Below, piece by piece: positions 1 to 9,739 of a stretch of 64,000 nt of DNA. The notes under the pieces were generated by a model. That model ran no database searches. It saw only the letters and a program-made list of their open reading frames with translations, and was not told the DNA's origin. The stretch's first letter is position 1; each line of letters opens with the position of its first letter. The position numbers and the translations under genes were made by a program. Source of the stretch: Saposhnikovia divaricata. Its lineage: Eukaryota > Streptophyta > Magnoliopsida > Apiales > Apiaceae. The DNA is taken from assembly GCA_036435485.1 (NCBI GenBank), contig CM071596.1, positions 12,118,001 to 12,182,000 of the forward strand, in the 5' to 3' direction.

Positions 1-31
1 CCCACATTGGTGCTGTAACTTGAACTAAAAG

Positions 32-2499
32 TTATCCTATAGCTACTAGCTTTATCTTGTTGACATGGGGTACAAGATAGTCATTTGAACTCTTCACCTT
101 GAGAATTTCATTCATTACATATTAATAGGATAACCATACATTTGCAAGTGTTCTTGGCTCTAACTCATAGAATGCTTCATTAAATGCATCCATCATACCA
201 TCAACATCTTTTAGCATCTTCTTGTGCATTAATGACTGAATGTTTCTAAAAACCCCCAAGTCTAAACTGTTCAAGTCTAGACTGTTTGGTGGTTGTTGAA
301 CAAGAATAAATGTAAACTCCCCTTGTTTATGCACTTGTTGCCATTCATGATCATCTTGAGTAATATGAGTCCTTGCATTGTCTTGTTGTATGAATATTAC
401 CTTTGGACCTTGAATTGGTGGCCATTTCTGAATTATTGCTGGTACTATCCGATTAATAAGCATGCTTCTTGTTTCTTTTCTGCCAACCGACTCAACAACC
501 TTAGTAATAACTGCCCCCTTAGCTTTATATTTAGAACACCTATTTGCTGGTTCTTGATATGTGAAGGGAAATATGCCCAATGTCCCATCAAATATGCATT
601 CATCTTGTGCATTAAACCTGGGTCATGCAACAGCAGTTATGAACATCACATTTTGTATAAATTTACTTGACTTGGCAGACCTATATTTACATCTTTCATT
701 TTTTTTCTAAGTACACTCTTTGTGCTTTCTTACTCTAAGTAAAACCATTTTTCATCTATGTGCAAAAAATCAAACATAGGCCTATATTGTCTCTTTGTTT
801 CTGCTGTATCTCCCATGAGGAGTTCCAGAACCCATTGCATCCTTTGTAATAGGTTTGTATCTTTTAATCCAGGATGTAATGGATTGGTGTGAGGTTTGAT
901 AAGTCCCCTCTTTATCATTCTGCCACATATACTTATTGATACCTGCAACTTAACAGCCAAGTCTCTTATGCATGATCTGTCACCCATATTAATGTTTGTA
1001 ACTGCATTAGGTAGCAACTGGATTCTTTTCCTTCCTGAATTATGACCATTTGTTGACATGTTGTAACTCTGCCCCAATGCCTTTTGTTTCTTTGCTTGGC
1101 TCCATATGCTGCTAATTGTTCTTCTTGTAACAGTGTTGTAACAGCCCTACTTTTCGGACTATTAATTCTAAATTGAAAACTAAAATATAACAAATTTTAT
1201 TAATCCAAAAAGTCTATTACAAAGGTAATTATTACAAAAGCGCAGCTAATGATGACGATTTACTCCGAACCTAAGATCCTTGAAATTCAATGTCATCCCA
1301 CTTGATCTTACACCAAACCTGAAAAATGTAAGTAATGAGCTATACAGCCCATCAACTAACCAATCGATCTAACCAGCCATACAAAATAACATATAAACAC
1401 ATATAGAATAATACAATAATTGATACGATACAATATGATACACAAAATAATCACTTTCGGGACACATATTCTTATTCTTATTCGATACAACACCACATAA
1501 CAATAATAACATGAAACCCATAATTCATACCACGACCACTACAACCCAGTGATAACGGTCCTAAATTTTCTGAAAACTGTCACTACAACCCGGTGACTTG
1601 GTCCTAAATCTTTATTTTCGCAAACCATGGCATAAATCAGAGTCCCAAAATTATCATATAGACACCACATAGATACACAAATACATGTAACTTCAAATAT
1701 AATCACTTAGCCCAAGTTTTAATAACAAATACATATACATAACACATAATTTTGAAAACACTAGAAAGATCAATCAGAAACTTACCTCTACGCGGAAACT
1801 CAAGAATCAAATCATCCTATCCAATTCTGACCAGACCTGTATTTACCCTTTTTAACCCTCTAAACGATGTTTACTTGAAAAACTCAAAGAACGAAAGTTG
1901 TAGAGCACGAAAATATCTTTCCGACAAGTCCAAAATCAACGAATTCTGACTTACGATGAATTTTCTACGAATTTTACAAGACTGCTGATTTGTGTATAAA
2001 AAAGCCCTACGAATTTTGTTGATAAAGACGAGGAACGAAGAACAAGAAGTTTTTATAGAATTTCAAAACCCTAGTCCAAACCTACAAGTTATTCGTATTC
2101 AAGTCCGATCCATATTATAGGCCCATTATTCTAATCCAATTTAAATCCTATTAATAATCTATTTTTGATACCTTTTTTCTTTTATTATTATTAATCTAAA
2201 AATTACGGGATATTACAATTGTACATCTTAGCTACATCTTCAATTGCACCTGAGTAAGGTTTTCCTAGAGTTTTTGTTGATTGGTTGCTTAGCAGGAGCA
2301 TTAGTATTTCTAATCTTGCATCAGAGCTGAGCTTTGGGTTTTTTCTGTGACACTGATTACTTGTGTATTGTTGCTGTGTATGCAGGTCTGGTGGTTGATT
2401 TAAATCAAAATGGTGGATAACATCTTCCATGTCTTCAATATCTCCATCTATTGTTGCTAGTTCATTGAGATCAAAGGGGAAAGAGCCTTGCATATTCAT
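32..2499 (-). pseudogene. mariner-like (MLE) transposase pseudogene, split by a solo LTR
   Basis: Read right to left, the fragments give a plant mariner-like transposase. The N-terminal part (2499-2218) is acidic and ends in a helix-turn-helix region. After removal of the insertion at 1137-2217 the frame continues as TRRTISSIW and GRKRIQ. The first catalytic Asp lies in HIDEKWFYL (about 730-760) and the second in QQDNARTH. The third follows 39 residues later in the NSLD motif, which fits the DD39D signature of plant MLEs. The gene is dead: there is a TAA just after the first catalytic motif, a frameshift around 650-730, a TGA at 623-625 and a TAA at 122-124. Homology resumes beyond that last stop to a natural-looking end at 32-34. 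Terminal inverted repeats were not located, so the limits of the element are unknown. Confidence 0.85.
1137..2217 (-). mobile_element. solo LTR, probably Ty3/gypsy-type
   Basis: A 1081-bp block interrupts the MLE transposase. Read on the minus strand it begins TGTAATATCCCG and ends GGGCTGTTACA, the TG...CA ends of an LTR. The flanking pentamers on the plus strand, AGTGT (1132-1136) and ATTGT (2218-2222), match at four of five positions, as expected for an aged 5-bp target duplication. Removing the block plus one pentamer restores the transposase frame. No gag or pol is present. The TGTAATATCCCG start resembles plant gypsy LTRs, but that family assignment is from memory of such ends. An internal near-duplicate CACTACAACCC..GGTCCTAAAT unit lies at about 1535-1610. 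Confidence 0.7.
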
Positions 2500-2808
2500 G
2501 TCTGAACAGAGAAATGTTTAAACAATGCTGCAGCTTTTTTTTTTTTTTTTTTACGAGTGATTAATGTAATGAAGATACACTAACCTATGTTTGTATATAG
2601 ATTTTGTAAACATGGGGGGAAAGTTTGTGATTAAGTCATTGATGTGATTGGTTCTTTTAATTTGATTTAGCAAAATGGAGGGAAAGTTTATCTACTTTCC
2701 CTCTAAAATTATCCACCCAATCATTGTTAAACATAGTTTACTCTATTTCTTAAAATCTGTGTTTAGAAGCAAATGAGCAACATTTAAAGAGAAAGAGGAA
2801 GTATGGTC
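2500..2808. other. gene-free stretch upstream of the transposase
   Basis: This stretch is AT-rich, with a 20-base T run at 2530-2550. It probably contains the 5' leader and terminal repeat of the MLE, but I could not identify the end. Confidence 0.4.
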
Positions 2809-2961
2809 ATGAGGGTTGCTCTAAGTAACTTAAAGAGGAATGTGGACAATATTGATGAAGATGATGGTTCCAACCATAAGGAGTCACGCATGACTTGGAT
2901 TCCTGTCCTTCACCATAAAGTTTTGGACGCAATTCACAATCTCGGAGAAGAAGGTATTTAA
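2809..2961 (+). pseudogene. fragment of a B-type response regulator (GARP/Myb-like DNA-binding domain)
   Basis: A 50-codon open stretch encodes an acidic linker (VDNIDEDDGSN) followed by SRMTWIPVLHHKVLDAIHNL. This matches the start of the GARP domain of B-type ARR proteins, whose usual form is R-x-x-W-x-x-x-LH-x-x-F-x-x-A-x-x-x-LG. The invariant Phe after LH is replaced by Val, and translation stops within four residues of the first helix, so the rest of the domain is missing. A second fragment of the same kind lies at 3850-3957. I read both as relics of a decayed gene or a captured fragment, not as an active gene. Confidence 0.55.
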
Positions 2962-3114
2962 TAGTAGTTCTGTCGTGATCTTTTTTATATGTAATTACGT
3001 ATAAAATATAAATACTTTTTATTTATATTTATGATTTCTCAACCAAATTTTATTGGAAAGTTGCAGCTCAACCGAATATAAAATTAACTTCTAATTTCCA
3101 AAGGACACTAAGAG

Positions 3115-3462
3115 GGTGTTTGACATTGCTTAAGTTACTTTTGACTTAATGGAGGTGGTAAAGTTGTTTACTTTAAGTTGAATGAATGTGTTTGGGTAAT
3201 TTTACTTAAAGTTAAATGGGGGTTTAATAATTTTTATTTAAAGTAAAATTTGACTTAAAAAAATTTTAAATTCATAATATTTAAACTTTACAAGAATCGT
3301 GAAAAAAAAAACTACATAAGTCATAAGTCAAAAGTACCTAAATGAAACTTATGACTTAAAGCAGTTTTTTTAACTTAAAGTGGCTTAAAGCCCATGTTAC
3401 GAAACGGTTCATTTTCAACTTAAAGCCGGCATAAGTCATAAGCCATGTTGCCCAAACGGGCT
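3115..3462. mobile_element. hAT-like MITE
   Basis: A 348-bp element with imperfect inverted ends (GGTGTTTGACATTGC on the left; GCCCGTTTGGGCAACATG read from the right). It is flanked by the direct repeat CTAAGAG at 3108-3114 and 3463-3469, and 7 of 8 bases match if an octamer is taken. The TGTTTGGCA-type end and the length of the target repeat fit the hAT superfamily. The right-hand CTAAGAG overlaps the target duplication and first bases of the next element. Confidence 0.6.
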
Positions 3463-3466
3463 CTAA

Positions 3467-3848
3467 GAGCAAGTTCAACAATGTCCTAAATATTGTCCTA
3501 AATCAATATTTAGAACATTTAGTCACTTTTTGTGCTCCAACAATGTCCTAGTGGTGTCTTAAAACACTAGGACATTCCTCTCATGCCCTACTTTTAAGAC
3601 ACTTCTATACTTGTCCTAAATCATTTTTAATAATAAAAAATTAACTGCCCTCATTTTCTACACTTCTCTTTCCTCTCTTTTTTCCAGTCCCTCCAATTCT
3701 AATTCAAATATATTATTATTTTAATTATAAGGCACAAGTATAAGGCATATTGTTGGAATTGATACACAAAAATCATGTCTTAAATCACTAGGACACTATA
3801 TTTTATTATATTTATAGGACACCAACTAGTACATTGTTGGACTTGCTC
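3467..3848. mobile_element. PIF/Harbinger (Tourist-type) MITE
   Basis: A 382-bp element with inverted ends GAGCAAGTTCAACAATGT and ACATTGTTGGACTTGCTC, flanked by TAA at 3464-3466 and 3849-3851. The 3-bp TAA target duplication is diagnostic for PIF/Harbinger. It has no coding capacity. A relative with the same type of ends is at 58920-59283. Confidence 0.75.
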
Positions 3849-3849
3849 T

Positions 3850-3957
3850 AAGGAGGAGGATGCTCACAGCTCTAAGACTAAAAAGCCACGTTTGAGGATT
3901 TCTTATTTTCTTCACGAGAAGTTTTTGGAAGAAATAAGCCAATCTTTTTTAACCTAA
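3850..3957 (+). pseudogene. second B-type response-regulator GARP-domain fragment
   Basis: The stretch reads KEEDAHSSKTKKPR and then LRISYFLHEKFLEEISQS before a stop. It again resembles the acidic/basic linker and first helix of the GARP domain of B-type ARRs (KKPR..W...LH..FL.AI..L), with the conserved Trp replaced by Ser. If the hAT and Harbinger elements are removed, the sequence upstream joins in frame as PKDTKEED. The two fragments are similar but not identical, so they may be the remains of two domain copies. Confidence 0.5.
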
Positions 3958-4638
3958 TTTGTACATAGATCCCGTTTGAAAATCTTATTTTTCAAAAGTA
4001 TGTTACTTATTTTGAAAGAAGTACGTAAATATATATATATTTTTTTCTAAAATAAATAACTTATTTTTGGAAGATAACGAATGTTAAACTTCACATACAT
4101 ATTTTTTTCTAAATAAGTAATTTATAAACTACTTATGGGGAGGAAATGGTGCCATAATCTGATTCACGACCATAAAAATGTTAAAATGGATTAAGTAGAT
4201 AAAGTTTAATCACCATTTTGTAATTTATTCAAAAAACAAATTGCCATTTTTCGAAGGTCAGCCTCAGAGGTGGCATTCCGTCCCCAAATGGGGTTCGCAG
4301 CTGGCTGTATTGAAAGAAACAATGAAAAAAACATGTAATTTCATTATAATCCAATGACTCAGACCACCATAACCACAAGCAATCACTTAAGCTGTCCTTT
4401 CAGCTTAAAGAATCACCGGATTTAATATTTATTTCATGCAATAATACACATATTCAAGCAGAGATAGTAGAAACACAGGGGCCTATAACACCAATTATTT
4501 CTCTGTTCCGCGTAGCAATATACATCATCAAATTTGTGTAATTTGACCAAAATAACAAAGATCTTTACTGTCAATCTAAGGTAGACAACACTGGGTGGCT
4601 TTGCTCTATAGCTCGAAGATAATGCCAATATAAAATTA
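3958..4638. other. intergenic, no gene seen
   Basis: AT-rich DNA. A less AT-rich segment near 4255-4310 contains GTCCCCAAATGGGG, but I recognise no gene or element. Confidence 0.4.
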
Positions 4639-4896
4639 CTCCCTCCGTTCCACTAATTTCTTTAAATGTTTTCAACACTGATTGTCACGTATTTTAAAGT
4701 GTATATAAAGTATAATTCCAAAAACTATATAAAACTATATAAAATATATAATTTTAAAGTGTATATAAAGTATTTTACGTATTTTTTAAAGTGTATAAAA
4801 AATTAAATATAAATTATAAAACTATACTTTTTACGAATTTTAAAATGCGTGTCACGCCCGTCCCCTAATATAAACTATCGAGGGAGACGTAGGGAG
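4639..4896. mobile_element. Stowaway MITE
   Basis: A 258-bp element with ends CTCCCTCCGTTCC and, from the right, CTCCCTACGTCTCC, flanked by TA at 4637-4638 and 4897-4898. CTCCCTCCGT ends and a TA target site define Stowaway/Tc1-mariner MITEs. The interior contains repeated TTTAAAGTGTATATAAAGTAT units. Confidence 0.85.
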
Positions 4897-5380
4897 TACT
4901 TTATTACTTGTTTGCCAATGCCAAAAGGAGTTTTACAGGCTGATCAACTACAGTTAATTTTATAGGGGCTGGAATATTATCAACCATATGAATTTATTCA
5001 AAGTGTATCAGTCAAAGAATACACAAATATCTAAAGTTGGATTCCACCATTATTTGTTTTGGAATCAAATCACTTAAACATTTCCTGTTACATGGAACTG
5101 CAGCTTTTTTTTTTCCCACACTTTTTAAGTGCTCCGAACTTTTTGGTTGTATATTGCAAGCAGTCACTAATGCTTGCAGGTAATTAGTGTTTGTGTTATT
5201 TTATATAATAATTTAGAACATTACTGATAGTCTAAGGATCTGCATGTGTATGTTTGGCTGTATATACTAATTTTCTTTACTTGTCCCATCTGCAGACGCA
5301 TCTCATCGCATCCACGAACTTTGGTCCGAATGTAAACCGGAAACTAAGGGTACCGAAACAAAATTACAGATAGTAACAAC

Positions 5381-5820
5381 GTTCTAAAAAGCGGGCGGAC
5401 GCCCAGGCGGAATCGACCATAAAACGCTTCGATTTTGTACTAATCGGATGATTAAGCGATCTATTAAGCGGATTCGGCGGCTATTAAGCAGTTTAAGCGT
5501 AATCGGATTAAGCGGTCAAAAAAATGTTGGCCAACTAATTTTTAATTTTGAATATATTAATATTTATTATAATATAAATATAACTATATTAAAATAATAA
5601 AATATTTCATTTTATGAGGAACATTTTATGTTTAGAATTTTATTACTTAATTATTATATAATTTTGATTCATATATAATAATATTATATTTAAAAATGTA
5701 AAAATATATATTATTAATCCGCTTAATGACCCGCTTAAAATTCCGCTTAAGCGTCCTTTTAACCGCTTAAGCGCTAGAAGGTCCTCCCACTGTTTAGAAC
5801 CGCTTACGGCTTTTTAGAAC
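5381..5820. mobile_element. foldback/hAT-like non-autonomous element with clustered TTAAGCGG motifs
   Basis: A 440-bp element with inverted ends GTTCTAAAAAGC at both termini. The subterminal regions carry many copies of TTAAGCGG/CCGCTTAA, in one orientation on the left (5450-5520) and the opposite on the right (5715-5775). The middle is AT-rich. Subterminal motif clusters of this kind usually bind transposase. I could not find a convincing target duplication, so the superfamily is uncertain. Confidence 0.55.
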
Positions 5821-5979
5821 ACCGGATGGTCCTGCTGAACCACTTTAAAATTAAATAACAAAATAGCAAAAGATAGAGGATCCTCAATATTAAATTCTGA
5901 ACAATACTTTGAGCACAAATTAATCACAAAATTTTTGGACTTGTGACTATTAAATAATATATGTTGTAATATAAGATCA

Positions 5980-8900
5980 CTAGTTGATAAAGCCGCGCTT
6001 CGCGGCGGCATTACAATTTTTTTAAAAAATTCAATATAGATTTTCGTTACATTTAACATATTTTCTAAAGACTTATATAATAATTTTTATCCATAAAAAT
6101 CGAATCCTAAAAATAAAAAAAAATTATGACATCAGTATCCAATTCTAATAACTAATACAATCTTTTCTAGTGAGCCGTCTTCTCGTTAAAACATGTTTCG
6201 AGCCGTTCTTATTTGGAACCGAAATTCTAACTTCATTAGCACTTATCTTATGAAATAACATTTTTTTCTTAAAAATTAAAACCTTAAAATAGAGAAAATT
6301 CTAATTTTAACATTCTTTAAACTTTTGAATATTTATGGAGTTTTAAAGATGAAAATACATCTTATATTTTCTGTATATTATAGATATTCCTGTATTAATT
6401 TATAGCTTTCGCATGGAATTATTTTTCTATTATGTTAACACAACAATTTTTTTAAATGCGAAGACTTTCATTACGGGAATAATATTGAATTTATGGACAT
6501 ATTTTTCTAATGCAAGTATAATTAACTTGTATAAAAAATTAAAATAAAAGAATTTTAGGAAAAAAAGATATAAAGTTTAAAAAATCGTATAAGACGTACA
6601 TTTCCATCGTCCTCGTATTCTACTTCCAATAAAATATTTTATTATATATATTCTTTATATATAAAAACATAATTTCTACCTCCAATTAAAATTTTTAATT
6701 ATAAGTATTTTCTATAAATTCAAACTCTTCTTATTTAAAAATTAGAACTCATATTTTGCTTACAATAAAACTCTTAATTATATGTATTACAAACACTTAT
6801 TCTACTTCCAATAAAACTTTTAATTATATGTCTTCCGTATAAATTCAAATTCTTATTTTCAATAAATTTGAACACCTATTATGTTTCTAATATGTTAAAA
6901 GATAGTTTTTTATTTATTAATATTTAAAATCCTAAAATTCTAAAAAAAATTATATATATTTTTTTCATTATATCATCAATATTAAATTTTTGTATTCAAC
7001 ACTGTTTTCTTTAATGAACCGCTTTCTCGTCAAACATGGTTATTCCTTTTAAATCACTCTCTCGTTAAGAACAAAACCCTAACTTTTACATATATTACTT
7101 GTATAATAATGTTTATCCATAAAAATCGAATACTAAAAATGAGATAAAATTTTTATCATCAATTTTAAATTCTAATAGCTGATACAATCTTTTCTAGTGA
7201 GCCGTCTTCCCGTTAAATACGTTTCGAGTCGCTCTCGTTTGAGATCGAAATTTTGACTTCATTACATATTATTATACAACTTTTTTCCTTAAAATCAAAA
7301 CCTAAAAATAGTGTGAATTCCAATTTTTATTTTCTCCAAGATTTCTAAAATTTATGGAGTTTTAAAAATAGAAAAACATATTATTTTCTCTTTATATTAT
7401 AGATACTTCTGTATTTATTTAGAGTTCCCGCATGAGAATGTTCTTTTATTTTGTTAACACGTCAATTCTTTTCTTTTTAAATACGAAGACCTTTTTTATG
7501 AGATTTGTACTGGATATATGAAATTTTTTCCTAATAGAAGTATAAATAACTTGTACAAAAAATATATAATTTTAGAATATATATCGTAAAAGATGTCACC
7601 ACCGTCCTTGTATTCTACTTCTAATAAAATTTTTAATTATATGTTTCCTCTATATATTCAAATACCCATTCTACTTCCAATAAAACTTATAATTATATGT
7701 TTTTTCTATAAATTCGAACTCTTATTCTTTATAAATTTGAACTCCGATTCTATTTTCAATAGAACTTTTAATCACATGCCTTATAAATACATATTCTACT
7801 TCCAATAGAACTTCTAATTATATGTCTTCCCTATAAATTTAAATTCTTCTTTTCTATTCAAACACCTATTCTACTTCTAATATATTTAAAAAAAAATTAT
7901 ATTTATTAGTGTTTATTCGAACTCCTATTCTACTTCTAATAGAACTTTTAATCATATGCCATATAATTAAATACATATTCTACTTCCAATAGAGCTTTTT
8001 ATTTTATGTCTTCCCTATTAATTCGAACTCTTCTCATCTATAAATTCGAACACCTATTCTACTTTTAATATGTTAAAAGATATTTTTATAATTATTAGTG
8101 TTAAATTCTAAAAAATAAAAGAAAAGAACTTTTCTCTTTATATTATAGATACTCATGTATTTATTTAGGGTCCCCGCATGAAAATGTTCTTTTATTATGT
8201 TAACACATCAGTTCTTTCTTTTTAAATACGAAGACTCTTTTTTATGAGATTAATATTGGATTTATGAAAATTTTTCCTAATAGAAGTATAAATAACTTGT
8301 ATAAAAAATATATATAATTTTAGAATATTGTAAAAAATATATATAATTTTAGAATATTGTAAAAAATTTTAGAACTCCTATTCTACTTCGAATAGAACTT
8401 GTAATCATGCCTTATAAATACTTATTATACTTCCAATAGAACTTCTAATTACATGTCTTCCCTATAATTTCGAACTATTTTCATCTACAAATTCGAACAC
8501 CTATTTTACTTCTAATATGGTAAAATATATTTTTTATATTTATTAGTATTTATCTAAACTCATATTCTACTTTTAATAGAACTTTTAATCATATGCCTTA
8601 TAATTAAATATCTATTTTACTTCCAATAGAACTTCTAATTATATGTCTTCTCTATAAATTCGAACACCTATTCTACTTCTAATATGTTAAAAGATATTTT
8701 TATATTTATTAGTGTAAATTCGAACACCTATTTTACTTCTAATATGGTAAAATATATTTTTATATTTATTAGTATTTATCTGAACTCCTATTCTACTTTT
8801 AATAGAACTTTTAATCATATGTCTTATAATTAAATATCTATTTTACATCCAATAGAACTTCTAATTATATGTTTTACCTATAAATTCGAACACCTATTAT

Positions 8901-9045
8901 ACTTCTAATATGTTAAAAGATATTTTTATATTTATTAGTGTTTAAAATCAAAAAATTCTAAAAATTAGAAAAATAGATTGAGACGATCTTAGAGCGCCAC
9001 ATAAGCGCCCGCGTATCCTCCTTTATTTATATATATATATATTGA
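5980..9045 (-). mobile_element. non-autonomous Helitron 1 (3.07 kb)
   Basis: Read on the minus strand the element starts TCAATATATA with GGAGGATACGCGGGCGC close by. It ends with a GC-rich hairpin (GCCGCCGCGAAGCGCGGC), then 12 bases and the terminal CTAG. It lies between host A (5979) and T (9046), as expected for Helitron insertion at AT without target duplication. No Rep/helicase coding sequence is present. The interior is AT-rich and contains a diverged direct duplication: segments carrying GAGCCGTCTTC..CGTTAAA recur at about 6171 and 7199. A tandem array fills 7600-8940. Two shorter relatives follow at 9740 and 11517. Confidence 0.8.
7600..8940. repeat. degenerate tandem array inside Helitron 1
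   Basis: Units built on CCTATTCTACTTCCAATAGA, ATATGTCTTCCCTATAAATT and TATTTTTATATTTATTAGTG recur many times with point changes and small indels. Helitrons 2 and 3 hold only two to four such units, so the array looks expanded in Helitron 1. Confidence 0.65.
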
Positions 9046-9739
9046 TGTTGGGTCTTTTCTGGTTTTAGGAGAACTCGTAACTTAACATGATATCAGATTG
9101 GTAACTTAACAATGACTTGTGAGTCTCTCTCTCCCTTTGTGTGTGGTTAGTGACTAGATAATTAAAGGATAGACATTTGAATACAATTATCTCATTATGA
9201 TGAATTTATTTAAATCAACTAGAGGTCGATCTTAATCTAAATCTTTTAGTGATGTTACATGTATATGTATTTCCATGCATGAAAGGGGACATAAAGATTA
9301 TCGATGGATAAATGCAACCAGCTGATTCATAGCGTGGTTGGGACAACATTATACATTCCGTGAGAGGATGTGGTTATAATGTGGATGGGATGGCTTTTTA
9401 TACGTCCCAACTTTTGATTTTTGTGTATATCTCAATCTGAATTATGAATTATAGTGTTCATGAGTAGGAGAATATAAGATCGACTCATTGTTCATTAACG
9501 GTGTATAAAGATGACTTCCAAAACTACAATTGCTTCAGTGACTTCTTTTTTTGATTAATGGAGAGTTCAAAGGTGACTAAAACTTAGTGTTAGGGTAGGT
9601 GTGGATAATAGTCAAAATGGAATTGGTTTACAAAAAGAAGTCCTTCCATTGGAAGATACAAGGTAATAATTTGTTAACATATGACTTTAGTTAGGTTTTT
9701 TCGTTTACTAAAGCTTTACGCCTTTTTTTTTATGGAAAA
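9046..9739. other. intergenic between Helitrons, no gene seen
   Basis: AT-rich non-coding DNA. I recognise no element or gene. Confidence 0.4.

Noticed and set aside
1752..1949. Short open frame within the solo LTR as a gene
   Set aside because: No recognisable domain, and it lies wholly within LTR sequence.
5960..6060. GC-rich hairpin near 5980-6010 as a transcription terminator
   Set aside because: The same hairpin with CTAG recurs at 9740 and 11517 and marks Helitron 3' ends.
7600..8940. Regular short repeats resembling a CRISPR-like or satellite array
   Set aside because: Units vary in length and sequence, there are no unique spacers of fixed size, and the array lies inside a plant Helitron.
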